From contig NC_079239.1 of the NCBI RefSeq assembly GCF_027921745.1, positions 2,693,501 to 2,757,500 of the forward strand: a DNA stretch of 64,000 bases, written 5' to 3'. Positions 10,257 to 20,918 of the stretch are shown piece by piece (the stretch's first letter is position 1; every line of letters starts with the position of its first letter). Made by a program: the position numbers and the translations under genes. Source of the stretch: Schizosaccharomyces osmophilus (lineage: Eukaryota; Ascomycota; Schizosaccharomycetes; Schizosaccharomycetales; Schizosaccharomycetaceae). The notes under the pieces were generated by a model, which saw only the letters and a program-made list of their open reading frames with translations, had not been told where the DNA came from and searched no databases.

Positions 10257-13200
10257 TTAAAAGTCATCAATTTCCATCATCAATTCATGAAAGTTTTTAT
10301 CTGGTTTATCCTTTGGTGTTTGCCCATAAGGAATCTGTGCACTTATTAAGGCAGAATTAAGTAGTTGTTTTGTCGGGTCAAGACTGGCAAGGTAATGGCC
10401 CAACTCCATACACACCTCCCAGTTTTCTTTCTCAAAAGCTGTTTTCAAGACTTCAAGGAATACTTCAGCACAACTAGCAGATCCCTGATGTACTTGCCAA
10501 ATGGTTATACATCTAGCAGCGTTTTTTATATCGTTGTTTCGTAAACATAGCTCCATCAAAGTTTGAGGGTCACCAAAGCGTTTGAAAACGTTTGGCCAAT
10601 AATGCGTTTCGATTTTTCTAAGACATCCCAGAACATACTTATAAACGTTCGCATCATTAATGTTATCGAACAAAATAGCGACATTCGTCAGCAATGTTTC
10701 ATTAGAGTCAGAACATTCTGCAGCCATTGAAAGGAGTTTCTCAAGCACAAAATCGATGAAACGTAAGGAAGCATACGCGCGCACTAAGAAAACCGCATAG
10801 TCAATATCAAATAATAGAAGAAGAGACTTTAACAAGTCAGGGAGAAAAGGAATGACTTCAATTTGGATATGACAGTACTTCATGTTATTGGCAGCATTCT
10901 TGTGTTCTAATGTTGAAGCGCTGATGAAAAGTCCACTCTTCACAATAACTGATATGAGTGTTCCAGGAATACTAAGTGGTATACTTTGCTTCTTGAATAA
11001 CTCCAGCATATTTACGGATTTCGTCAGCTTGGCAGTGTGAGTGTTTGTAGCTGAAAAGTTATCAGGAGTTTTTACCATGAAACTTGGTGATTGTAAATCA
11101 TCCATAAAGTCAAGCTGTTTTGGATTATATGGCTTTAAGCTTTCTAGTTCTTTTGATTCTTTCGATGGAGCATCATTTTTTGTGATAGTATCATCATACA
11201 ACAATTTGGAAAGTGCTTCACCAAAAGCCATTGACAATCTAAACCCATTTCCAGTCATAATCCACATTGAATGATAAAGAGCTGGACTTTCCAAATCCTC
11301 ATTAATCATAAAAAACTCAACATCCTCAGAAATAATACAGCATCGGTAGCTTAAATAAGATGAACCAGCTCTGATAGGGTCTAAGGTAACCAACTTGCCG
11401 TTAATTAAAACAAGCAAAATTGCACTAGAAAGCAGTTGTGATGGATCCGAATGTAAGAATGGCCGTAATGTTAGTAAAGTAATTGTACGTAGTCTTGATG
11501 GGGTAGTAAAAACCGGAACAAAACTAACACTGCTCACATGGCTCAAAAATAAAGGCGATATGTTTTCTACAAGGCGCTCTATGTAAATGTGATGCAAAAA
11601 GTTATCAGCCGTATAAACAAGTAAATGCGCGTCGTCGCACAAAGATATCGTAACAATTGTAGATGTGAACACAAACTTATCAACCAAGGCGTCGTCTAAT
11701 TTCTTTTCTGAGTCGTATACGTGGAGCTCAGAATTCGATTCGTGTAATAAACCTGTCACAAGATATTTGTCATACCATAGCATCGGGCAGGTGACAGTTA
11801 TTGACTTTTCCAAAGATCCATTATCAAAAACATTCCAAACCCTGTTTAGAACGTTGTATGCTGCAACCCCATGAGAGCCAGCTATAGCGATGTATTCTCC
11901 GTTTTTGCTAATGGCGGTATATCGAATAGGCCACTCAGCAGAAATATAGGTTTGAGGATATTCTACCTGAACCCAAGAAGAATTTCCAAAATTTGCTGCC
12001 AGGTTGTTGTAACTGGAATATGCTTTTGAAATAAATAGTCTATCACTAGATTGTACACCAATAATGCTGGTAGAGCCGTGTGCACTATTCGTAATAGTGC
12101 TTTTAAGGAAAGGAAGTATATATAAACAAGAACTTTCCTTGGATACTTCCCTTGCGGACGAAGAATCAGAATCCAACGTCTTGTTTAGTACGGTCTCGAG
12201 ACTCTGTTTTGTTTCAACTGAAGTCGAGTTTTCTCGTTTCATTGGTAGATTTCTTAAGCCGAAAAATGCAGATCCGTCTTTGTCCCAAAAGCCATCATGA
12301 AAACCGTACTTAAAGAATTCAGAATCATCGCTGGATGAGCATGGGTGTAAGTAAGGTGAGTAACTTATCCAAGCCAATTCATAACCTACCATCACCTGAA
12401 AGCCATCACCGGTAGTTGAGATGTGCGTAACAGATCCAATATTGGATGGAACCTTGCTGTGATGGCTACAGACATACTTTCTTCCAAAGTCTTGAATTTC
12501 ATAAGCGTAAACACTGCCATCATTTGTACCCACATATAGCAGAGAAAACCGAGCGTTAGTCGACAATGCGGTAGCCGCTTTCTTAGAATTATCACCAGAG
12601 TCGCTTATTAAATCATGAGTGCATATACCGAATAGACTTTTAGTATTTGTGTTAGCAGACACGCCAATATTGGCGTATACACGCCCATCCGAGGACATCC
12701 AAAAAAATGTGTCAATCCTCTTATTAAAATGGAATTTTTTAATCAAAGAATCATGATCTAAAAACCATGTAACTTCGCGTAAATCGTATTGCTTACTGGA
12801 AACTTTCCATAAACGTTTTGGATCTGTTGTTTCCAGAGTAGATACTTGAATAATTGGCGCCGTAGAAGCAGAATAAACGATTGAATCCCCCTGTACTTCA
12901 AGACAACTGACACCTCTCTCGTAACGAATTGCCAGCTTGTACTGAACTGAACAAGTAATGGGACCCATCATTTCACCAGGACCATCATCATAGCGTTCAG
13001 TATTTGGGTTAGGGACAAGGATAGGTTTAGAAGCATCTAAATGAAAATTAAAAACAGCAATAAAGTTGTTTTCCGTTGCCACTGCAATGATTCCATACTC
13101 AGAACTAATGGCAATCTTTTTGTTTTTTCCATGACGAACATAAAGGTCCTCAGATTTGGTAATTTTTGAAATTAATGCTAAAGGATGAAGCTGGTAAATT

Positions 13201-13313
13201 AAAATTTCGGCTTCAGTTAATACGGCAAAGAAAGGGACTTTAGGAATGCGCCGAACTTCAATTGCATGTGAATCCAATGTCAATTTTTGAGGTATTCCAT
13301 GAAAGAAGTACAT
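10257..13313 (-). CDS. ric1: Ric1, subunit of the Rab6/Ypt6 guanine nucleotide exchange factor
   Basis: Ric1 works with Rgp1 as the GEF for the Rab GTPase Ypt6/Rab6 at the Golgi. The frame gives 1018 residues from ATG 13313; an in-frame ATG at 13364 would add 17 residues that do not fit the family, whose members begin MYF..G.P. The N-terminal half looks like WD40-type beta-propeller sequence (alternating strands, for example FFAVLTEAEILIYQLHP), and the C-terminal third is helical, as in the RIC1 domain. It is tail-to-tail with ckb1, with 293 bp between the stop codons, and the order ckb1-ric1 matches S. pombe. Confidence 0.85.
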   Translation of the reverse strand: MYFFHGIPQKLTLDSHAIEVRRIPKVPFFAVLTEAEILIYQLHPLALISKITKSEDLYVRHGKNKKIAISSEYGIIAVATENNFIAVFNFHLDASKPILVPNPNTERYDDGPGEMMGPITCSVQYKLAIRYERGVSCLEVQGDSIVYSASTAPIIQVSTLETTDPKRLWKVSSKQYDLREVTWFLDHDSLIKKFHFNKRIDTFFWMSSDGRVYANIGVSANTNTKSLFGICTHDLISDSGDNSKKAATALSTNARFSLLYVGTNDGSVYAYEIQDFGRKYVCSHHSKVPSNIGSVTHISTTGDGFQVMVGYELAWISYSPYLHPCSSSDDSEFFKYGFHDGFWDKDGSAFFGLRNLPMKRENSTSVETKQSLETVLNKTLDSDSSSAREVSKESSCLYILPFLKSTITNSAHGSTSIIGVQSSDRLFISKAYSSYNNLAANFGNSSWVQVEYPQTYISAEWPIRYTAISKNGEYIAIAGSHGVAAYNVLNRVWNVFDNGSLEKSITVTCPMLWYDKYLVTGLLHESNSELHVYDSEKKLDDALVDKFVFTSTIVTISLCDDAHLLVYTADNFLHHIYIERLVENISPLFLSHVSSVSFVPVFTTPSRLRTITLLTLRPFLHSDPSQLLSSAILLVLINGKLVTLDPIRAGSSYLSYRCCIISEDVEFFMINEDLESPALYHSMWIMTGNGFRLSMAFGEALSKLLYDDTITKNDAPSKESKELESLKPYNPKQLDFMDDLQSPSFMVKTPDNFSATNTHTAKLTKSVNMLELFKKQSIPLSIPGTLISVIVKSGLFISASTLEHKNAANNMKYCHIQIEVIPFLPDLLKSLLLLFDIDYAVFLVRAYASLRFIDFVLEKLLSMAAECSDSNETLLTNVAILFDNINDANVYKYVLGCLRKIETHYWPNVFKRFGDPQTLMELCLRNNDIKNAARCITIWQVHQGSASCAEVFLEVLKTAFEKENWEVCMELGHYLASLDPTKQLLNSALISAQIPYGQTPKDKPDKNFHELMMEIDDF

Positions 13314-13705
13314 TAATAAAAATATATTTAATAAGAACAATGATTTCGCATAAGTTTCATTCAAATGAACCCACTTTGCCTATCGGCCTTTCACCTGGAA
13401 AGTTGTGGTTTTCGTTACCAAGTGCTTCCAATTCATTATATGTGCTAATACCATTACAGAATGTTGTTCTTATGCTCTAGTATGTAAATATAAAAAATAC
13501 TATAAACCGTCTTTATTTTCAATATCCTACTTGTATAAAAGACTTTCAAGTTTGCGACTTAAAAGGGTAATCACAAAACATATTCAAGGCATTCCATACT
13601 TTTGATGGCTTCATTTCTTCAAATATTAAATTATAGGAATTATAAATATAGTCATATAGTTATATAAAATACAGTTCCTGAAGGCTGTATGAAATAACAA
13701 ACAAT
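13314..13705. other. Golgin-ric1 intergenic region
   Basis: 392 bp holding the 3' end of the golgin gene and the promoter of ric1 (both on the minus strand). AT-rich; no further gene seen. Confidence 0.5.
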
Positions 13706-15763
13706 TCAATTTTTTATCGACAAGAGCTGTTCTTTTTGCTCTGTAGACAATTCAAGCAAAATTGAAAGTAAATTTACAATATCTGCTCTCCTTTCACGCT
13801 GTTCGAGGAACTGAAAAAGAATGTTACGGGTATATTCTTTGTCGACCATTGAATTACTGTTTTGTTGGTCAACGCTAGTACGCAAAACAGAAGCACTTGA
13901 GTTACGATCAGACAAGGATCCTTGACTTTGCTTCCTCCTATGTTGGCCAAACATCACTTTAAACGACTTTTGTAAGTGTTCATACCGAGCGGTGGATTCA
14001 TCCAAAGCAGTAGCTAAACTCTTTTTTTCTGCTTCCAAAGCTCTTAAAGCATCTTCCTTCTCTGGTCTTTGATTATAGTTTGAATCATCTCTATCAATCT
14101 TTATGTTTTGAATTCCGTTTGACAGTTCTTGATTTTGCTGTGTAAGCTCTGCGTCTTTTAATTTGTAATGTCCAAGTTCGGAAATGACAGTTTGATGTCT
14201 TCCTTCAAGCTCCAATAAAGCCGAATCTCTCTCTTTTAAAACCGTAGTGTAATGTTCTGTCAGCTGATGGATGCGAACTTCGGCAGTATTTTGACAATCA
14301 ATGCGATCAATTTCTAATTGCTCCACAAGGCTTCTTAACTTTTGGCAATCCCTGGTTTGATCAATAAGAAGCTTATAAACTTCTTCAAACTCCTCTTGCC
14401 TAGTTTGGATTGCCTCCTTCGTTTCGTACACTTGTCTAGAGTATTCACTCGATTGTTCTGTAACAAGGACAACTTTCTTATTCAGTTCACTAATTCGATT
14501 TGTTTTTTCTTCCATTACCTTTTGCAAAGTCTCCAATTCTCTCTCCGTTTCCTTTTGCTTCCCGTTCGCCTTTTCCAGTTCTTTGAACGTATGAGCGAGT
14601 TTTTCTTGACATGAATCCAAAGTTTTTTGGACCTCTGAACTGGATTTAATAAGCCTACTTTTTACGTTCTCACTAACGGCAAGTCTTTCCAAAAGCCCCT
14701 GCTTTTCTTCCCGCAAAGAATCACAAGAAGTTTCGGCCCAGAGAAGGTTTTGATGAGATTCTTCAACATCTTTCTTTAAAGATTCTACTGAAGAAATCAA
14801 CCTAGATATTTTATCCTTGTGATTTTGGTTTTGATCATGAAAAGTAGCAGACTCTGTTTTAAGTTTTTGTTCGGCTGCTTCCAGCTCCTTCCGAAGTGAC
14901 TCTACCGTTGTTTGCAAAGTTTCATCAATCGGAACAGACGATAAATGCAGAAAGGTTTCTTCTGATTCTGTCAATGTCGGCAAAGGCGCAGAAAGTACTG
15001 AAATGTCGGACAACTGAAGATAGGTTTCAAAGGAAGATAACTTATTTATGTGAACATTTTCTTTGGAATTTTCGGAAGCGTTAGTAGGGACGGACTCGAA
15101 AATATTGGAGTTTTCTTGGGTTGGTTCAATATTCTCATTAACGTGTTTTTCCACTTGGTTTTTTTTGTTTTTTCGTTTCTTTTTTTTCGATGAAGCTTTA
15201 TTTGATGTCGTAGTGGTCTCAGGAGAAACTACTCCTGCCTTTGTTGCAGGAGTGGAAGGTAAAACAGAGACATATTCCTCTATGTTTGATAAAGATATCG
15301 CTTTGTCCCCAGATTTCTTTTGATTTTCGCCCGACAAGCGAGCTAGTTCTGAAATAAACTTTTCCTCTAATACTTTAAACTTCTCTTCAAACTCTTTCTT
15401 TGATGCTTTAAACAAGGCATCTGCTTCCTGAAGCTCATTTGACAGTCTTTTAACTTCACGGATTGAAATCTCGTATCGTTGCTCCAAATTATCTAGATAT
15501 TCTAAGAAACCATCAATATCAGAAATACTTGACAAAGGAGTCTTTTCCTGTAAAGCTTTTTGGAACCTTTCAATGGTCTCCCGAAGTTCCGCTAATTCAA
15601 CTTGAAGGATAGCTAGATCCTCTGAATCATTCCTTCCACAAAAATCTTCGGTCGATCCAGAATGCTGATTATGCGTCCCTTGAAGTTGCCGCCGACGATT
15701 TTTGGCTTCTTCTTGACCTTGGACTAAGGTCATATTAAACTGATCCTTCAATCGTCCCAGCAT
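13706..15763 (-). CDS. Golgi coiled-coil protein with C-terminal GRIP domain (golgin)
   Basis: Single-exon gene for 685 residues. Most of the protein is heptad-rich coiled coil (residues about 45-145 and 275-610) interrupted by a lysine-rich patch (SSKKKKRKNKKN). The last 50 residues look like a GRIP domain: EYTRNILFQFLEQRERRADI, then VNLLSILLELSTEQKEQLL. The aromatic Y-x-x-N-x-L-x-F pattern is the Arl1-binding signature that recruits golgins to the trans-Golgi. S. pombe has a GRIP protein at the same place next to mei2. It neighbours ric1, another Golgi Rab-pathway gene; whether that is functional clustering or chance is open. Confidence 0.85.
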   Translation of the reverse strand: MLGRLKDQFNMTLVQGQEEAKNRRRQLQGTHNQHSGSTEDFCGRNDSEDLAILQVELAELRETIERFQKALQEKTPLSSISDIDGFLEYLDNLEQRYEISIREVKRLSNELQEADALFKASKKEFEEKFKVLEEKFISELARLSGENQKKSGDKAISLSNIEEYVSVLPSTPATKAGVVSPETTTTSNKASSKKKKRKNKKNQVEKHVNENIEPTQENSNIFESVPTNASENSKENVHINKLSSFETYLQLSDISVLSAPLPTLTESEETFLHLSSVPIDETLQTTVESLRKELEAAEQKLKTESATFHDQNQNHKDKISRLISSVESLKKDVEESHQNLLWAETSCDSLREEKQGLLERLAVSENVKSRLIKSSSEVQKTLDSCQEKLAHTFKELEKANGKQKETERELETLQKVMEEKTNRISELNKKVVLVTEQSSEYSRQVYETKEAIQTRQEEFEEVYKLLIDQTRDCQKLRSLVEQLEIDRIDCQNTAEVRIHQLTEHYTTVLKERDSALLELEGRHQTVISELGHYKLKDAELTQQNQELSNGIQNIKIDRDDSNYNQRPEKEDALRALEAEKKSLATALDESTARYEHLQKSFKVMFGQHRRKQSQGSLSDRNSSASVLRTSVDQQNSNSMVDKEYTRNILFQFLEQRERRADIVNLLSILLELSTEQKEQLLSIKN

Positions 15764-16456
15764 CCTTCTTAACTAAATCGATTACGAGCTTTAAATTTTG
15801 AATTCTTCGTAAAAATTCCATGCAGTTTTCATCAATGGACTAAGATCAACTCATGACTTTCTTGCTCGTTTACTTTGGTGTATACTGTTCATAAGAGGTT
15901 TACCTCTTGGGATAGAGTTGCTCGTTAACGAAAACGCTTTTTTAGGGTAAGCTTTACCCTTACATTCCACAGCCATCTCGTAATTAATCTAAATAACTAC
16001 TTCATTCGTTTAAGGTCAAGTATATTTAAATGCAACCAAGACGGCTTAGACACTGAATATAATGAAAGAATCCACACATGGACATTACTTAACCACCAAG
16101 ACGAATATCAATATAAGACGTATTCAATTTATATAAAATAATATTAATGTATTTAAGTCTATTCATATTTTCTCTAAACCTTCGTTTCTGCTACTTAAAC
16201 TTCACATTCACATTCACTGGACAATAGACATATGTCGTTGTAGCAGAAACTGTTAGATTATAACTTAATAATAATCTTGATTTTTTTCATCTCCTATTAT
16301 CGTGTATCGGATTCTTATACTCCACTTGTCGCAATTAATCATATCATATCAAAACACATAAATCATTAATCATACACATTTCCATGCTAAAGTATACAGG
16401 ATCATAGACGTATTCATAAACATACAAAAAAGGTAAGTCCAAACAATAAAGAAAAA
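15764..16456. other. mei2-golgin intergenic region
   Basis: 693 bp with the mei2 3' untranslated region (16456 downwards) and the golgin promoter. AT-rich, several AATAAA-like signals, no gene seen. Confidence 0.5.
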
Positions 16457-18709
16457 CTAGCACTTACTAGCTGTAGGAGGGAAAAGTCCTATTTGCTGAG
16501 CACTAGCAATAGATCTCAGCTTACGACGAGCGTTGTTTGGAGCAGGGAAGGGCTCTTCCATTCCCCTATTGGGACCATGACTAACAAAGATTTTTGGGCG
16601 GTAGGCGGGATTTTCATCCATAACGCATGAATTGCGGAATTTTTCTATAAGCCTTTCTTTACCCTGGATATTGGCATAGCTAATATCACAAATCTTTTCA
16701 GAGTGGAAAACATTCCATTGAGTACCCACTCTTGCTTTGCCAAACGTGACAATTGCTTCAGGGTCAATGAAATTTATGAATGCATATCCAACATTGCACT
16801 TATTTACAAAGTCTATGCGGAGATACAAAAAGTCATAGGTTCCCTGATTCGTAAGGTCAATGTATTCACGAAGCATCTGTTGTGTAAATTTGTTTGGAAT
16901 GTTTTTGATCATCACTGTCGTTCGATGATCTAGTCCGGCTGCAACGCGTGCATAATCGACTGAATTTCTATCCATAGAAATGGGTCTTTCGGGAACAGCA
17001 GAAAGCCCCTGAAATGTATTTTCACCCGCTCCGTAAAATGGTGCAGGACAGAAAGCAGCGGGATCAGCTCGTGAATCATGAAGTGTCAACGAAGCAAAGC
17101 TCAAGTTTGCAGGATTAGCACGGGAAGCGTTAGCATCAACTGTTAAACTTCGTCTCATACCAACAGCATTCGTAGGGGAATCCACTCCTTTTAGAGAAGA
17201 AGCTGTAAATGGGTTCCATTGCCCAGAATATCCATTTAAGAGATCCACGGCTCTTTGTTTCCCACGACCTGAGGTTGGAGGAGCAATTGGAGAAACATCC
17301 ATACTGTAACGAGATGCACTCATAGGTCTTCTACTGTTGTTAACTGAGACAGTTGGACTGGTAGATAAAAGGTCATAGTGCCCACCGGTACCCCAAGCTG
17401 GTGAAGATTCAGTGCGTCCTAAAGGAACCGACCTCAATGAATTGGATAAAGTAGAGTATTGAGATCCCAAATTTGATGATGTCCGTTTTAACAAAGGAGT
17501 TGCTTCTTGCCCATTGTTGGTAAAAGGATACATCCAATCATTCGGCGGTTGTGCGGAATTTATGCTTTTATTAACAGAGTGACTGGATACGGAAGACGAA
17601 CTAACAGAATCTACCATAGCATCGTAGTAAGAGACTTGAAGACAGCAGTTGTGAATAATCCTACCATCCAATTCGTCAAGTGCGAAAGATGCATCACGGG
17701 TATCATAAAATTCACAAAGAATTTGAGAGGGATTTTGACCCCTGAGAGGTTTTAAGCAAAGCAATGGCCCAAAAGTTTGTAGTATGGATTGCAATTGCTG
17801 AATGGAGAGAGTTACCTGCCCTTGCATGGTAAACAACAACTGACCTTCATTATCATCAAGAAACTGGATTGGGGCGCCCTGATTAATCATACGTTGAATG
17901 CTAGAGCGCTGGCAAATTTGAAAGCTCAGCAAACGATCATTAAAGAAACGCTGTGTGCGAAGGATCTTGGCTGTCTGGATAGCTTGACGAACATCGAAAA
18001 AAGCAACGATGCAAATACCATCGGTTGACAAAGCCGATGTGTCCAAGCCCTTCACATCACCAAACCGAGAAAAGAGTTCTAGCAAAGTAGCATAAGGAAC
18101 GATTCTTGGCAAATTTGAAATAAATAGATATCTCGATGCTGAAGAAAACATATCCAAGTCATCGGAAGGACCAGGGTAGGAAGCAGAGCGGTGAAGAGCA
18201 GTTGGGTATTGGTTATTAGATTGCAACGGATTGACTCCATTTGGTACAGCATAATCACTGTAAGTAGAAGCCTGGGGAGGTGATTCTGAAGGAGCTACAT
18301 TCGTCTGCCAAGAGCCTAACGGCTGTCTTTCGGAAAACGTTTCTCCTTTGGAAGGAATCTTCCGCTCGGGAAACTTGGCAGGATCGGCTGAGGTTAAGCC
18401 GACAGAAGAATATTGGAATGCATTTTCATCATTTTGGGTATAAGTGAGTCCAGGTATAGACTCAACTTTTCGATCACCGGTTGAGTTTTCTTTAGCATTG
18501 TTGTTAGAAAGACCCATACTTTTGTTGTGATGGATATTATTCAAAAGCAGACCGGACTTTTGGTTGTAGGAGTCACCACAGTTTGATAATAAAGGAGAAT
18601 CGAGAAGACTGGAAGGAAGAGCGTGAAGAGTCTTGTCCATATCAATTTGGAAAGTAGATTCCGAAGAGGAATGGGATGCTAATGAAAGCGAGGATCCAGA
18701 TGCCATCAT
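16457..18709 (-). CDS. mei2: Meiosis-specific RNA-binding switch protein Mei2
   Basis: Master inducer of meiosis in fission yeast: it binds meiRNA, forms the nuclear Mei2 dot and sequesters the Mmi1 RNA-elimination machinery. The protein has 750 residues in one exon, as in S. pombe. Two N-terminal RRM-like regions (about residues 193-270, RNP2-like YLFISNLP, and 290-370) precede a long S/N/P-rich linker. The C-terminal Mei2-type RRM begins near 597 (TTVMIKNIPNKF), with the conserved GYAFINFIDP and KICDISYANIQGKERLIEKF segments. The start is ATG 18709 (MMASGSS). The linker contains RRxSL-type basophilic Ser/Thr motifs, where Pat1 phosphorylation is known in S. pombe, but I cannot assign exact sites. 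The upstream DNA carries Ste11-type motifs. Confidence 0.97.
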   Translation of the reverse strand: MMASGSSLSLASHSSSESTFQIDMDKTLHALPSSLLDSPLLSNCGDSYNQKSGLLLNNIHHNKSMGLSNNNAKENSTGDRKVESIPGLTYTQNDENAFQYSSVGLTSADPAKFPERKIPSKGETFSERQPLGSWQTNVAPSESPPQASTYSDYAVPNGVNPLQSNNQYPTALHRSASYPGPSDDLDMFSSASRYLFISNLPRIVPYATLLELFSRFGDVKGLDTSALSTDGICIVAFFDVRQAIQTAKILRTQRFFNDRLLSFQICQRSSIQRMINQGAPIQFLDDNEGQLLFTMQGQVTLSIQQLQSILQTFGPLLCLKPLRGQNPSQILCEFYDTRDASFALDELDGRIIHNCCLQVSYYDAMVDSVSSSSVSSHSVNKSINSAQPPNDWMYPFTNNGQEATPLLKRTSSNLGSQYSTLSNSLRSVPLGRTESSPAWGTGGHYDLLSTSPTVSVNNSRRPMSASRYSMDVSPIAPPTSGRGKQRAVDLLNGYSGQWNPFTASSLKGVDSPTNAVGMRRSLTVDANASRANPANLSFASLTLHDSRADPAAFCPAPFYGAGENTFQGLSAVPERPISMDRNSVDYARVAAGLDHRTTVMIKNIPNKFTQQMLREYIDLTNQGTYDFLYLRIDFVNKCNVGYAFINFIDPEAIVTFGKARVGTQWNVFHSEKICDISYANIQGKERLIEKFRNSCVMDENPAYRPKIFVSHGPNRGMEEPFPAPNNARRKLRSIASAQQIGLFPPTASKC

Positions 18710-19306
18710 AAAAAGGGTATTTAAAAGATTTGATAGAGACCGAAAGGAAAGAACCTAGGAAAAGAAAAGACAGAGAAAAGAAAAGAGCCTTTAATAAAAA
18801 AAGATTAAGTTTATCAAGCACCAATTCTTGAATCAAAAAGCGAGATAAAAAAAAAAAAAAAGACGATGATTTACAAGAAACAGAAACTTTGACAGAAAAT
18901 ACCAACAGAAGATAGCTCAAAACGAATGAACTTTTTCAAAAATAACAAAAGAATCAGAAAAGCAAAGTCCAAACGGGTATGGAAACCAGGATGATAAAAC
19001 AAACAAAGTGGTAAGTAAACAGGAAACAAAGATTGTATAGGACCAAGGAAACTAGCAAGCAATCACAACGCTGCTTGAATTATAAAAAAAAATAAGAAAG
19101 GATCAAAGGTGAAACAAGTCAAATTGGCAAAGATAAAGGAAAAAGCGAAATAAAAAGTCAAAAAGACAAACCTAATGAAACTAGGAGAATGAAATTGAAA
19201 GTAAAACAACACCCAAAGAGGGAGATGCTCAATTATATGTAGAAGACGGAAAGAGATTAGAAAAAAACCCAAGAAATGGCAAAAGTTAGGGGCTAATTAA
19301 GACCGA

Positions 19307-19317
19307 GTAAACAAACA
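19307..19317 (+). promoter_or_regulatory. FLEX (forkhead/Mei4) motif upstream of mei2
   Basis: Perfect GTAAACAAACA core, continuing AAA. Forkhead factors Mei4, Fkh2 and Sep1 are known to bind this sequence in S. pombe. It lies about 600 bp upstream of the mei2 ATG. Confidence 0.5.
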
Positions 19318-19930
19318 AAAGCAGGTAACAATGTTAGAGAACAATAACCAAAACAAGGGTAAACAAAAGGGAACCCAAAGGATCAATTCTATCACAGAAA
19401 GAGGGGAAGATGCAGAGACGAGTGGAGATGATAACGCACAGACACAAGGAAGGGAAAAGAGGAATTGAGAAAAACGGTTTTAACAGAATTATTGAAAACA
19501 AAAATCAATTCTTTTAGAAATGAAAAAGAAAATTTCTTTAGGAAAAAAGAAACAAATAGTTTTTTTTTGAATTAGATGAAGAAAAGAGCGAAGATGAGGA
19601 AAGAGAAATGAAAAGAGAAAGGTCTCTTTAAGAACGTTCCATAAATACAAGGGGAGAATGGAAAAGAACCTATTTCAAGGTTGGAAAAAACTAAAAAATA
19701 TATATATATATATAAAATAAAATGAATGAGAAAGAAAAACAAAATAACAAAATCAGTATCCTCAAGACAAAAAGGAGCGGAATCGAGTCTTGATGAATGA
19801 AGAAGACTGAAGTGAAGGTAGGGTAGCGGCTATCGATGGTATTTAAGGGAACGGAATAACCTAAAGACAAAGAAACTTAAACAAAGGAACCTTCGAACCA
19901 ATGGACTAGATGGAAGCAGATTTCCTCTGT

Positions 19931-19940
19931 AAACAAAGAA
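19931..19940 (-). promoter_or_regulatory. TR box (Ste11 site) upstream of mei2
   Basis: The plus strand reads AAACAAAGAA, so the minus (mei2) strand reads TTCTTTGTTT, a perfect match to the TTCTTTGTTY Ste11 consensus. It is 1.2 kb from the mei2 ATG, within a cluster of AACAAAG cores (19879-20199). Confidence 0.65.
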
Positions 19941-20189
19941 ATGATGGAGGAACGGGGACGTTGTGAATAACAGGGAAGGGTAACAAAGCCCAGCAAACAA
20001 AGTAAACAAAGTGATGAAAGCAAAAGAGATAAGAGGCTTTGCTCAGCAATGCATAACGACAAAAAAATGCAAGGAAACGAAGCTTAAATACGCAAAGAAA
20101 ATCGTTATCAGTTGCAAGAGTTGTGTCTAGATGCATTCGAAAACATGGATTATGTCGTAAATTGAGCTCATAGATGGGAAACGAAACGA

Positions 20190-20199
20190 GAACAAAGAA
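20190..20199 (-). promoter_or_regulatory. TR box (Ste11 site) upstream of mei2
   Basis: The plus strand reads GAACAAAGAA, giving TTCTTTGTTC on the mei2 strand, a second perfect TR box. It is 1.5 kb from the mei2 ATG. Confidence 0.65.
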
Positions 20200-20867
20200 A
20201 AAACAAGCTTAGGCTTTCCATCATTGTAAAAAAGCGAGCCAATAGTAAGGATACTGCATTTCATTAGGGTGACAAGCTCGGTTTCGTTGGACAAGCAAGC
20301 ATAGACTCATTGAACTTTACTGAAAGTATCATTCGTATCTCCTCATATTTCACCTTTGCAAACCTTACATTAGATAGTTGCTTATCAGAAAAAACATAAT
20401 TAGACAACTCGAAAGCGATAACACAATCTTTAGATCCGTAAAGGAAAAGGGAGAAACCCAAATTGCAGGTGTTTTCATACTCAAAAGAGTCTTTTTTCTT
20501 TGTACATTTCCTATACCCGAACATTGAAGAGATCAACGCTTTGCTGCTCACTCTCTTTGCTTCATTCAGAAACCTTTAGCCCATTTCTGACTCGCTCTTT
20601 GGCTTGTTGTTGTTTCCCCTCACCCATGATGTATTTACATCCCACCGAAAAGAGAATGCTGGCTCCCTGATTTGTCTCTACTTGCCTATTCCATGTGGGG
20701 GTTGTAACCTTAATGGAACATACTCCCTGCAACTTTAAGTGTTTCCATGGACGGTTGGTTTTAAACGACCGAAGAATAATCTCGACATTTCTCCTCACCT
20801 TCAAAGCTATACCGTGCGGGGTTTTTTGTATAGGCGTGATATTCAAGTCATGCGCAGTTCCATTCCA

Positions 20868-20872
20868 TGTAA

Positions 20873-20916
<44 letters not shown>

Positions 20917-20918
20917 GT
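20868..20918. repeat. AT dinucleotide microsatellite with short GA tail
   Basis: An (AT)n run about 35 bp long is followed by GAGAGAGAGG. Intergenic. Likely length-variable. Confidence 0.85.

Noticed and set aside
18642-19272. Hydrophobic minus-strand frames in the mei2 upstream region
   Set aside because: They arise from the pyrimidine-rich strand (F, L and S codons). No family features and no consistent start.
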